Under the pieces are notes generated by a model. It saw only the letters and a program-made list of their open reading frames with translations, ran no database searches and had not been told where the DNA came from. The translations under genes were made by a program, and so were the position numbers. A DNA stretch of 64,000 nucleotides, taken from contig CAWCHK010000014.1 in assembly GCA_963795385.1 (NCBI GenBank), forward strand, positions 310,001-374,000. The letters are read 5' to 3'. Below, one piece after another: positions 51,498 through 61,105 of this stretch (its first letter is position 1; every line of letters starts with the position of its first letter). This stretch comes from CAVURS01 sp963795385 (GTDB lineage Bacteria > Actinomycetota > Actinomycetes > Actinomycetales > CAVURS01).

Positions 51498-52280
51498 ATG
51501 AGCGGCGACCCGGCGCTGGTCACGACTCCCGGCGCGCGGCACTACGCCCGACACCTCCTGCCGTACGAGACGGTCGTGGCCGCCGAGCGCCGGCACTGGG
51601 CCCGGCTGATCGAGCCCGTCGCCCTCGCCGTCGGCGCGTTGTTGCTCGCCTTCTGGCTGGACGCGCGGCTGCCCGACAACGTGCCGCTCGCCCGCGACGT
51701 CATCTGGCTCGGGTGGGTCGCGAGCGTCGTACGGCTGGTCTACAAGTACGTGGAGTGGCGTACCGACTGGTTCGTCGCCACCAACAAGCGGGTGATCCTG
51801 ACCTACGGCGTCTTCACCCGCAAGGTCGCGATGATGCCGCTGATGAAGGTCACCGACATGTCGTACAACCGCTCGATCCTGGGCCGCCTGGTCGGGTACG
51901 GCGAGTTCGTGCTGGAGTCGGCCGGGCAGGAGCAGGCCCTGCGGGTCGTCAGCTACCTGCCCCGGCCGGACGAGCTCTACGAGGAGATCTGCCTGGAGAT
52001 CTTCGGCTCCAGCCCGCCGCCGCCTCCGCCACCACCCGGCGGCCGGGCCCGCCCGCCACGGACCGGCTGGACCGGCGGCTCCGGCCCGGGCTCGAGTGGC
52101 TCGGGCGGTGGCTCGGGTGGTGGTTCGGGCGGTGGCTCGGGCGGTGGCGGCGGGGCGCAGCGTCCGGCCGGCCAGGCCCCGCTCCCGACCGGTCCGATCA
52201 CCCCGGGCCGGCGCGGCAGCTGGCCGCACTCGCTGACCACGATCGTCCCGCCGCCACCCCCCGACCCCGCCGACGACTGA
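51498..52280 (+). CDS. Membrane protein with bacterial PH-like (YdbS/bPH2) domain
   Basis: 260 residues from an ATG at 51498. Two membrane helices at about 38-57 and 66-85 precede a PH-like domain ('WRTDWFVATNKRVILTYGVF', 'MMPLMKVTDMSYNRSILGRL', 'EFVLESAGQEQALRVVSYLP'). The C-terminal 90 residues are Pro- and Gly/Ser-rich (GSGGG repeats) and disordered. Role in the envelope unknown. Confidence 0.85.
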   Translation: MSGDPALVTTPGARHYARHLLPYETVVAAERRHWARLIEPVALAVGALLLAFWLDARLPDNVPLARDVIWLGWVASVVRLVYKYVEWRTDWFVATNKRVILTYGVFTRKVAMMPLMKVTDMSYNRSILGRLVGYGEFVLESAGQEQALRVVSYLPRPDELYEEICLEIFGSSPPPPPPPPGGRARPPRTGWTGGSGPGSSGSGGGSGGGSGGGSGGGGGAQRPAGQAPLPTGPITPGRRGSWPHSLTTIVPPPPPDPADD

Positions 52281-52283
52281 CCT

Positions 52284-52335
52284 GTTCCGGGGTCCGCCCT
52301 GACCCCTACGACGGGTCATGTGGGACCCCGGAACT
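52284..52335. repeat. Dispersed palindromic repeat, family 1, copy B
   Basis: Arms GTTCCGGGGTCC and GGACCCCGGAAC enclose about 28 bp. The right half lies inside the end of the AbiEi/DUF559 gene and encodes its last residues (SSGVPHDPS). Copies: 9110-9160 and 53272-53322. Confidence 0.7.
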
Positions 52336-53211
52336 CGACAAGGCCGCCCGGATGTCGTCGATGACCGACCGCGGGCGCCGGCTCAGGTCCTCCCAGGTGA
52401 ACCGCAGCACGACATACCCCGCTCGCACCAGGGCGTTCTGCCGCGTCCGATCCCGCTGGAACGCATCCCGACCCTGGTGGTTGCGGTATCCGTCCACCTC
52501 GATCACCAGGCGGTGCCGCTCGAACAGCACGTCGGCCACCGCGATGACCCTGCCGCCGACCAGGACGGGCACGTTGGCCCGCCATCCGACGATGCCCGCG
52601 GCCCGGAGCAGCTCGTGCGTCCGGTCTTCGGCGGCGCTGAGCGACCCGGATGCGCTGACCCGGAGCAGGCGGTCGAGCTGCGGCGTCCCTCTCCGACGAT
52701 GCCGCGCGCGGGCCGCCTCGCCGAGCTGGCCGAGGGTGACCACCTGACGGGTGCTCACCCAGGCCCAGAGCGATCGAGCATCTGCCCACGGAAGGCAGGC
52801 GAGGAGGTCCACCGCGGTCCGTAGCGGCGTCGTGACCGGCTGACCACCGACGAGGCCGACCTCCTCGGGTCCCAACGGGCTCCGGTACGCGCGCAGCCCG
52901 CGAGCGCGCAGCGCCTGCTCGTGCGGGACGGTCGCCGTTGCTGTCAGGTGGAGCGGGACGGGGAACCCGTGCAGGGCCGCGGCGACCTGGTGGCTGATCA
53001 CCGCTCGTGGCCAGGTCAGCCGAACCGCGAACGCCAGCTGCCAGGCACCGACGTCCAGGCCCGAGTCGGCCAGAGCCTGACCGGCGACGACCTTCCACAC
53101 GCCGACCTTCAGCCACCGGCGGACCTGGCGCTGCGACCACCCGTCGTCGTACGCCTGGGTCCGGGTGAACGTTCCCATCTGGACCTCAGCCATCTCCGGG
53201 ACCCGGGCCAT
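52306..53211 (-). CDS. AbiEi-type N-terminal and DUF559 (Vsr-like) nuclease-fold protein
   Basis: 301 residues if the ATG at 53211 is used (53193 and 53175 are alternatives; the last has GAGGT upstream). The N-terminus 'GTFTRTQAYDDGWSQRQVRR' with 'VGVWKVVAGQAL' is the winged-helix of type IV TA AbiEi-like proteins. The middle has 'AVISHQVAAALHGFPVP' and 'TTPLRTAVDLLACLPW'. The C-terminal DUF559 domain keeps an endonuclease-fold core: 'VIAVADVLFERHRLVIEVDG' and 'QRDRTRQNALVRAGYVVLRF' with E-x-D. Such genes are multicopy in actinobacteria and their function is unproven. It is bounded on both sides by copies of the same palindrome. Confidence 0.78.
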   Translation of the reverse strand: MARVPEMAEVQMGTFTRTQAYDDGWSQRQVRRWLKVGVWKVVAGQALADSGLDVGAWQLAFAVRLTWPRAVISHQVAAALHGFPVPLHLTATATVPHEQALRARGLRAYRSPLGPEEVGLVGGQPVTTPLRTAVDLLACLPWADARSLWAWVSTRQVVTLGQLGEAARARHRRRGTPQLDRLLRVSASGSLSAAEDRTHELLRAAGIVGWRANVPVLVGGRVIAVADVLFERHRLVIEVDGYRNHQGRDAFQRDRTRQNALVRAGYVVLRFTWEDLSRRPRSVIDDIRAALSSSGVPHDPS

Positions 53212-53271
53212 CCCGACAGCGTCGTCGACGCAGGCCCGCGAGCGACCTGCGACCAAGGATCTGTGGACAGA

Positions 53272-53322
53272 CTTCCGGGGTCCCATCCGACCGCCCACGG
53301 GGGTCATCCGGGACCCCGGAAC
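53272..53322. repeat. Dispersed palindromic repeat, family 1, copy C
   Basis: Arms CTTCCGGGGTCCC and GGGACCCCGGAACT, with GGGTCATCCGGGACCCCGGA on the right as in copy B (GGGTCATGTGGGACCCCGGA). It lies between the AbiEi/DUF559 gene and pntB. Confidence 0.7.
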
Positions 53323-53343
53323 TGCCCCCGAGCCGAGCCGACG

Positions 53344-54798
53344 CTAGAGGGACTTGACCGCGCTGACGACCTTGGTCAGCGAGTCCTTGGCGTCCCCGAA
53401 CAGCAAGGTCGTCTTCGGGTCGAACAGCAGGTCGTTGTCGATCCCGGCGAACCCCGGCCGCATCGACCGCTTCAGGAACACCACCTGCGCCGCCTGGTCC
53501 ACCTCGAGGATCGGCATGCCGTAGATCGGGGCGCCGGGCGTGGTCTTCGCCGCCGGGTTGACCACGTCGTTGGCCCCGACGACCAGCGCGACGTCGGTCG
53601 TGGAGAGCTCGGGGTTGACCTCGTCCATCTCCTTCAGCACCTCGTACGGCACGTTCGCCTCGGCCAGCAGCACGTTCATGTGCCCGGGCATCCGGCCCGC
53701 CACCGGGTGAATGCCGTAGAGGACCTCGACCCCCCGTGCCTCCAGCAGCTCGGCCAGCTCGCGGATCGTGTGCTGCGCCTGCGCCACGGCCAGCCCGTAG
53801 CCCGGCACGATCACGACCTTGCGCGCGTAGCCGAGCAGGATCGCCACGTCCTGCGGGCTGCCCGAGCGCACCGGCCGGTCCACGCCGCTCGACCCGGCCG
53901 CCACGGCCGTCGACGGCTTGAACGCGCCGAACAGGATGGACGCCAGCGAGCGCCCCATCGCGGCGGCCATCAGCCGGGTCAGGATCGTGCCACTCGCCCC
54001 GACCAGGGTCCCGGCCACCAGCAGCAGCGTGTTCGACAGGACGTAGCCGGACGCCGCGACCGTCAGGCCGGTGAACGCGTTGAGCAGCGAGATGACGATC
54101 GGCACGTCCGCGCCACCGACCGGCAGCACGAACAGCACGCCGACGACCAGAGCGACCAGGGCCAGCAGGCCGAGCAGCCAGCCGGCCGGCCGGTCGCCGG
54201 TGCCCCCACCCGTCGCCACCAGGACGGCGGCGAGCGCCACGGCGACGGCGAGCGCACCCCCGAAGACGTACTGCCCGCCCGGGTAGGTGATCGCCCGCCC
54301 GGTCATCAGCTCCTGCAGCTTGGCGAACGTGATGCACGACCCGGCGAACGAGACGCAGCCGACCAGGACCGTGAACGCCCCGGCGCCCACGGCGACCCAC
54401 GAGGACCCGCCGAGGTGCAGCTCGGCCGGCAACGGCGTCGTGGAGCTGAACGAGACGTAGCGGACCTCGGTCAGCTCCAGCCCGGCCACCAGCGCCGCCG
54501 CCGCACCGCCGACCCCGTTGAAGAGGGCCACCAGCTGCGGCATCTGGGTCATCGCGACCATCCGCGCCGCCGGCACCCCCAGCGCCGTACCCACGACGAT
54601 CGCGACCAGGATCAGCGGCACGTGCTTGAGGTCCTCGGAGAAGAACGCCACCAGGACCGCGAGCACCGCCCCGAGCGCGCCGATCTGGTTGCCCCGCCGA
54701 GCCGTCGCCGGCGAGGACAGCCCCTTGAGCGCGAGGATGAAGCAGACGGCGGCGACCAGGTAGCCGATCGCCGTCCAGTTCGACGAGAGCTCGCTCAC
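53344..54798 (-). CDS. pntB: NAD(P) transhydrogenase subunit beta
   Basis: 484 residues. Eight or so membrane helices in the first 260 residues ('FVLVAAVCFILALKG'-like start, 'LSFAGSCITFAKLQELMTGR'-type segment at 'SFAGSCITFAKLQELMTG'). Then the NADP-binding domain III: 'VVIVPGYGLAVAQAQHTIRE', 'YGIHPVAGRMPGHMNVLLAE' and 'VALVVGANDVVNPAAKTTPG'. Couples proton entry to NADH-to-NADPH hydride transfer. Overlaps pntAB by 4 bp. Confidence 0.95.
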   Translation of the reverse strand: MSELSSNWTAIGYLVAAVCFILALKGLSSPATARRGNQIGALGAVLAVLVAFFSEDLKHVPLILVAIVVGTALGVPAARMVAMTQMPQLVALFNGVGGAAAALVAGLELTEVRYVSFSSTTPLPAELHLGGSSWVAVGAGAFTVLVGCVSFAGSCITFAKLQELMTGRAITYPGGQYVFGGALAVAVALAAVLVATGGGTGDRPAGWLLGLLALVALVVGVLFVLPVGGADVPIVISLLNAFTGLTVAASGYVLSNTLLLVAGTLVGASGTILTRLMAAAMGRSLASILFGAFKPSTAVAAGSSGVDRPVRSGSPQDVAILLGYARKVVIVPGYGLAVAQAQHTIRELAELLEARGVEVLYGIHPVAGRMPGHMNVLLAEANVPYEVLKEMDEVNPELSTTDVALVVGANDVVNPAAKTTPGAPIYGMPILEVDQAAQVVFLKRSMRPGFAGIDNDLLFDPKTTLLFGDAKDSLTKVVSAVKSL

Positions 54799-55112
54799 CG
54801 CTCCGCCCCGCGGTCACGCGCATCGGCCGCCGGCCGCGAGCGGCCCTTGAACATCTCCAGCATCCGGTCGGTCACCACGAAGCCGCCGACCATGTTGACC
54901 GTCGCCAGCACGATCGCGAGCAGCCCCAGGGTCACCGCGAACCATCCCGAGGCCCGGCCGGTCACGATGATCGCGCCGACCAGGATCACGCCGTGGATCG
55001 CGTTGGCCCCGCTCATCAGCGGCGTGTGCAGGGTGGTGGAGACCTTCGACACGACCTCGAAGCCCACGAAGACCGCGAGCACGAAGAACGTCAGCAGCGT
55101 CACGCCGTCCAT
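54795..55112 (-). CDS. pntAB: NAD(P) transhydrogenase subunit alpha part 2
   Basis: 105 residues from an ATG at 55112. Three to four membrane helices: 'LTFFVLAVFVGFEVVSKVST', 'SGANAIHGVILVGAIIVTG' and 'LGLLAIVLATVNMVGGFVVT'. This is the membrane half of the alpha subunit, encoded separately as in many actinobacteria. Its start overlaps the pntAA stop (TGATG). Confidence 0.93.
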   Translation of the reverse strand: MDGVTLLTFFVLAVFVGFEVVSKVSTTLHTPLMSGANAIHGVILVGAIIVTGRASGWFAVTLGLLAIVLATVNMVGGFVVTDRMLEMFKGRSRPAADARDRGAER

Positions 55113-56276
55113 CAGTCGCTCGCCTCCTCGGCCGGAGCAGCGGGCCCGTCCAGCAGCTCGCGGGTCGGTTCGTGCCGTATCGACGCCGTCGTGGACGACG
55201 CACGCCCCGTCCAGCACCTCGTCGGAGAGGTCGACCACCAGCTCGCCGTCGCGCTGCATGAGCGCGAGCAGGTTCGTGCACGTTCTTGGCGTAGAGCCGG
55301 CTCGCGTCGAACGGCATCGTCGACGCGGCGTCGGCCATCCCCACCAGCACGACACCCGCCACGTCCACGTCCTGCGCCGGCCACCGAGCCCTCGACGTTG
55401 CCGCCGCTCTCGGCGGCCAGGTCCACGACGACCGACCCCGGCCGCATCGCCGCGATCATGTCGCGGGTCACCAGCAGCGGCGCCGCGCCGCCCGGGCACG
55501 GCGGCGGTCGTGATCAGGACGTCGGACTTCGCGACGTACGGCGCGAGCAGCTCGCGCTGGCGGGCGGCCCGGTCCTCGCCCATCTCCCGGGCGTAGCCGC
55601 CGGCGCCCTCCAGCGACTCCAGCTCGAGCTGGACGAAGGTCGCGCCCATCGACTTGACCTCGTCGGCGCTGGCCGGCCGCACGTCGTACGCCTCCACGAC
55701 GGCGCCGAGCCGCTTGGCCGTCGCGATCGCCTGCAGCCCGGCCACGCCGGCGCCGAGGACCAGCACCTTCGCCGGCGGCACCGTGCCGGCGGCGGTCATG
55801 AACAGCGGGAAGAACCGCGGCAGCCGCATCGCCGCCTCGAGCGCGCACCGGTAGCCCGACGACCAGCGCCTGCGAGGTCAGCGCGTCCATCGACTGGGCC
55901 CGGGAGATCCGCGGCACCAGCTCCATCGAGAAGGCGGTGACGCCGGCGTCCCGCAACGCCGCGATGCCGTCCGGCTCGGCCGACGGCGTCAGGAAGCCGA
56001 TCGTGACCGCGCCCCGGCGCAGCCGCGCGACCTCGGCCGGCAGCAGCGGGCGCACGTGCAGGACGACGTCGGCGTCGGCCAGCACGTCGCCGTCGCCGCT
56101 CTCGACGACCTCGGCGCCGGCCGCCCGGTAGTCCTCGTCGGCGGCGAGCGCGGAGCGCCCCGGCACCGGCTTCGACGACGACGGTGGCGCCCGCCGCGAC
56201 GAGGGCGCCGGCGGTCTCGGGGTCAGTGCCACCCGTCGTTCCCCGGGTCGGACTCGCGAGCAACGGCGACACGCAT
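55112..56276 (-). pseudogene. pntAA: NAD(P) transhydrogenase subunit alpha part 1, frame broken by eight indels
   Basis: Starts at ATG 56276 ('MRVAVARESDPG') and ends at 55112. The family sequence can be followed end to end only by changing frame. One base is missing in each of two runs (about 56241-56244 and 56219-56222). One extra base is present at each of six points: about 56158-56161, 55855-55857, 55485-55492, 55374-55377, 55276-55281 and 55179-55183. Repaired, it gives 386 residues with 'VTAFSMELVPRISRAQSMDA', the NAD-binding 'KVLVLGAGVAGLQAIATAKR' and 'DVLITTAAVPG'. There are no stops or lost motifs within the segments, so recent decay or sequence error is likelier than old decay. Confidence 0.88.
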
Positions 56277-56426
56277 GGGCCGAACGCTAGTGGTTCGTGC
56301 ACCCGTTCGGCCCACGCCACCCGACCGAGGTATCAGGGTCGCGCGCAGAGTGATCCTCATGTAACGCTGGGCGTGTCGCGCCGGCCCGGCGTACTGTCCA
56401 TCCTGCTTGCGACGACCGAACTGGGG

Positions 56427-57852
56427 GTGCTGAACGCGGTGCGTACGTCGCGGTCCTCGGCTTCCGTGTGGTGGCTGAAGCGCCAGCCCGCTCGCCATTC
56501 GCCGGTACTTCGCGCGGTCGTCGGGCTCGCTCGCGTCGTCCTCACTGCCGTCGTCCTCGTCACGCTCCGGCCCCCGGCACGACTTCTCGTTCGTCGGCGT
56601 GGCCTCGTCTGCGGGCTCGCCGTCGTCGTCTCGGTCGCGACCCGCCGGGTGATGGTGGCGTTCCCCGGCGACCGCGCCGGGCAGGACATGGCCGGGGTCT
56701 GGATGATGAGCGCCCTGCTCATCTGGGGACCGCCCGAGGCGCTCTGCGTCGCCGTCCTGGTCGGCGGTCTGTGGACCCAGTTCGTCGACAGTCACTGGGG
56801 CGGCAGCCACCGGCACCCGGCCCAGCAGGTGCTCAACGTCGCGGCGATCTTCGTCGCGATCGACCTGGCGTTCTTCGTCATCGACCTGGTCGGCCCGCGG
56901 CACTACGCGGTGGACCAGATCCTCGGCGTCCTCGTCTACCTCACGGTCAACGCGTGCGTCGTCTTCGGCGTCGTCCGGATCGCCCGGGCCGGCGGCATCG
57001 CGCGAGAGCCTGCGCAGCTGGAGCACCCGGGTCATGCTGCTGACCGAGGCCACGCTGAGCATCGGCATCGCAGCCGCGTGGCGGACCGAGCCGGTCGCCG
57101 GGGCGCTGCTCGTCCGGGACCCTGATCGCGGCCGGGGCCGGGCTGCACTACGCGCACCTGCTGGAGGAGGCCAGCACCGACCGGCGGACCGGCCTGCTGC
57201 GCCCGGACACCTGGACCATGACCGTCGCGCGACTGGTCAGCCGGCAGCCCGTCGGCGTGATCCTGGCCGACCTCGACCACTTCAAGCAGGTCAACGACGA
57301 GCTCGGCCACCTGGCCGGCGACGAGGTGCTCGCGGCGATCGGCGGCACCATCGCGGAGAGCCTGCGGCCGGGTGACGTCGCCGGCCGCTGGGGCGGCGAG
57401 GAGTTCGTCGTCGCGCTGCCCGGGCCTGTCGCCGGCGCGAGGCCCGCGAGGTGGCGGAGCGGCTCGCCGAGGCGATCCGGACCGCGCCGTACGCCAGCGC
57501 GGGTCTGCAGATCCGCTGCACGATGTCCGCCGGAGTGGCCCACGCCGCCGCGACCTCGCCGGAGGAGGCGACCGTCGCCGTCCGCCAGGCGCTGCGCGAG
57601 GCCGACCTCGCGATGTACGCCGCGAAGCGGGCGGGCCGGGACCGGGTGATCTCGTTCCGCGACCTGTCCACCCGCGACGTCGACCTGACGGTGCCCGCGG
57701 CGGGCGGTGGCGGTGGTGCTGCCGTGAGCGGCGACGGCGCAGTCGCGGCCGGGCCGCAGGACGACCCGAGCTCACAACGCGCGGGCACGCCGCCCGTCAT
57801 CGACATCAGCCAGCTCGACGCGGCCCGGTCGGGCCGTCGCCAGCACCCCTGA
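56427..57852 (+). pseudogene. Membrane GGDEF protein, frame broken by four indels
   Basis: Read from a GTG at 56427 to 57852. The N-terminal third has about five to six membrane helices ('VLRAVVGLARVVLTAVVLVT', 'AALLIWG'-type segments). The GGDEF domain has 'VILADLDHFKQVNDELGHLA', the site GGEEF in 'GRWGGEEFVVALPG', and 'MYAAKRAGRDRVISF'. Single extra bases at about 57000-57004, 57116-57118, 57422-57426 and 57436-57438 break the frame. Removing them gives a coherent 473-residue protein. It would make c-di-GMP if intact. Divergent from pntAA. Confidence 0.82.
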
Positions 57853-58016
57853 TCCCTGACGTACCTTTCGAGCCCAGAGGGCTCGAACACTGCCCGAACC
57901 GGCCGGCCGTCCCGGCGATCGATCCGCGGCGTACGAACGCCGGTGGATGCGGTCGCCGGAGGGTGACCAGTTCGGGGATCACGCCCTGGGTCCCCGAGAC
58001 CCAGGCGTTTCAGCGG

Positions 58017-58052
58017 TCAGCAGCCGCCCCACTTCCAGCCGTCTTTGCGCAT
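58017..58052 (-). CDS. Tiny ORF MRKDGWKWGGC with strong ribosome site
   Basis: ATG at 58052 and TGA at 58017-58019 give 11 residues: MRKDGWKWGGC. GAGGAGGT lies at the right distance upstream, among the strongest ribosome sites in the window. A hairpin that could end the transcript follows. There is no gene downstream on the same strand, so it is not an ordinary attenuation leader. The peptide has two Trp, GG and a terminal Cys. Whether it is made is unknown; it could be a signal peptide or modified peptide precursor, or chance. Confidence 0.35.
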   Translation of the reverse strand: MRKDGWKWGGC

Positions 58053-58251
58053 AGTTCGGTCACCTCCTCATGTTCAGCGTCCGACCACCCCGGTTGGTGG
58101 TCGTTGTTCATGGAAGGTCGTCGCAGAGCCTTGTGAGCGCCGGGACGCATGTGGTGACAGATACATAACCACGTCTGCGTGGTTACAGCCAAGGGACCAT
58201 TGGTCACTCAGCGCAGCATTCTTAGCCCACTCGGGCCCGCCCCCACCCCGG

Positions 58252-58366
58252 GTGCTCCCACCCGGCCGCCGTACTCCACGGATGCCGGTGATCAGCCCGC
58301 GCCCGGCCCGGATTCACCGGCCGTGCGGGAGCACTGCGGCCGGTCGGGAGCACGGCGGTACGTGCG
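58252..58366. repeat. Dispersed palindromic repeat, family 2, copy A
   Basis: Shares GCTCCCA, CCGGCCGC, GTACTCCAC, GCCGGTG, TCACCGGCCG, GGGAG and GGTACGTGCG, in order, with 60636-60726. The arms around GTGCTCCCAC and TGCGGGAGCAC can pair. The copies lie on either side of tRNA-Arg and pckG. Confidence 0.65.
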
Positions 58367-58395
58367 CGCGAGGCACTGCGCCGGGGGACGGCAAA

Positions 58396-58429
58396 GGCCC
58401 TCGACCGCGGATGCCGCGGTCAGAGGGCC
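58396..58429 (-). terminator. Terminator of tRNA-Arg
   Basis: On the minus strand GGCCCTC-T-GACCGCGG pairs with CCGCGGTCGAGGGCC across a 3-nt loop, followed by TTTGCC. It lies 24 bp after the 3' end of the tRNA. Confidence 0.75.
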
Positions 58430-58452
58430 GATGTCGTCGCTGTCTCAACGAG

Positions 58453-58525
58453 CGCGCCCGGAGGGATTCGAACCCCCAACCTTCTGATCCGTAGTCAGAT
58501 GCTCTATCCGTTGAGCTACGGGCGC
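58453..58525 (-). tRNA. tRNA-Arg (anticodon ACG)
   Basis: Minus strand: acceptor GCGCCCG/CGGGCGC with discriminator G; CCA is not encoded. D-arm GCTCAACGGATAGAGC, anticodon arm TCTGA-CTACGGA-TCAGA (anticodon ACG), T-arm GGGGGTTCGAATCCC. A34 is the target of TadA, encoded at 49379-49867. Confidence 0.96.
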
Positions 58526-58777
58526 CTGCGACGTCGATGGTAGCCGAGGAGGACACCCCCTCCCGAATCCTCTGACGGGCTGGACTTGCAGGTCTGCTGC
58601 AACGTCTTGCAGCCCGCCGGCAAGGACCGGGCAGGCCCGCGGCGGTTAAGTGATCGGATTCACAACCAGGTCCAGCATTCGGACAACAAACTCCCCAGCA
58701 GCGGGTCTAGCGTGGCCGAAAGCCGTTCTCCTATTTGGGGATTCGGCCACCAAACTGCTCTCTGGAGGACGCTCGCA
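58526..58777 (+). promoter_or_regulatory. pckG promoter region with two inverted repeats
   Basis: GCTGCAA-CGTC-TTGCAGC (58596-58613) resembles TTGCA-type operators of actinobacterial carbon regulators. GTGGCCGAA (58712-58720) and TTCGGCCAC (58742-58750) form a perfect 9-bp inverted pair 27 bp before the start codon and could be an operator or leader hairpin. The ribosome site is TGGAGG. Confidence 0.5.
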
Positions 58778-60628
<1,851 letters not shown>

Positions 60629-60635
60629 CGCGCGC

Positions 60636-60726
60636 GCTCCCATCCGGCCGCGGTACTCCACAACGGCCGGTGGTCCGGGTCGATCGAGCGCCGGATCACC
60701 GGCCGGATGGGAGTACGGCACGTGCG
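60636..60726. repeat. Dispersed palindromic repeat, family 2, copy B
   Basis: CTCCCATCCGGCCG (60637-60650) and CGGCCGGATGGGAG (60700-60713) are a perfect 14-bp inverted repeat around a variable 49-bp centre. It lies 8 bp after the pckG stop and 6 bp from the tRNA-Ser 3' end, so it may also stop both transcripts. Confidence 0.7.
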
Positions 60727-60732
60727 TCGAGC

Positions 60733-60825
60733 TGGCGGAGGCGGAGGGATTTGAACCCTCGATGGGCGATAAACCCAAACCGCATTAGCAGTGCGGCGCC
60801 ATAGACCGGACTAGGCGACGCCTCC
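60733..60825 (-). tRNA. tRNA-Ser (anticodon GCT)
   Basis: Minus strand: acceptor GGAGGCG/CGCCTCC, discriminator G and encoded CCA. The anticodon arm CCGCA-CTGCTAA-TGCGG gives GCT. The long variable arm and T-arm GGGTTCAAATCCC are those of tRNA-Ser. Confidence 0.96.
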
Positions 60826-61105
60826 ATGCCCCCGCAGGCACCACGAACGCGGAGCGTACGGCGGGAGCAAGGGCGAGGTTACCGGTCGGCCTCACGCACC
60901 GGCAAAGCCGTCGGAGGCTCCCGGCGGAACGGGCCGAAGTCGTCGCAACCCACCCGCCTTCACACCATCTCCACCGGATCAGGTCAACCTCCGACCCTGA
61001 GGCGTCGTCTAAACAGATGAACAGGTGGTGAAATAGAAGCCCGCCGCAGCACAGATGGCCCCTCGAAGGGCCTCGATGTGCCGCGGCGTGCGTGAGAGGA
61101 ACCGG

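Larger units (their letters stand above)
57853..58452. other. 600-bp intergenic region with a tiny ORF and hairpins
   Basis: No ordinary gene. On the minus strand it holds an 11-codon ORF (58017-58052) with a strong ribosome site and inverted repeats GACCACC/GGTGGTC (58083-58102) and TAACCACG-TCTG-CGTGGTTA (58166-58185). A hairpin lies at 57985-58005 (CCTGGGTC/GACCCAGG). It also holds repeat family 2 copy A (58252-58366) and the terminator of tRNA-Arg (58396-58429). Confidence 0.6.

Noticed and set aside
52921..55596. Long plus-strand open frame opposite pntB
   Set aside because: Repeated Arg/His/Gln composition typical of an antisense frame; pntB on the other strand has clear family motifs.
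55112..57852. Programmed frameshifting in pntAA and the GGDEF gene
   Set aside because: Twelve shifts at unrelated sequences without slippery heptamers or a shared context; errors or recent mutation fit better.
58010..58207. 65-codon minus-strand ORF overlapping the tiny ORF
   Set aside because: No ribosome site, crosses two inverted repeats and has no codon bias; the 11-codon frame has the strong ribosome site.
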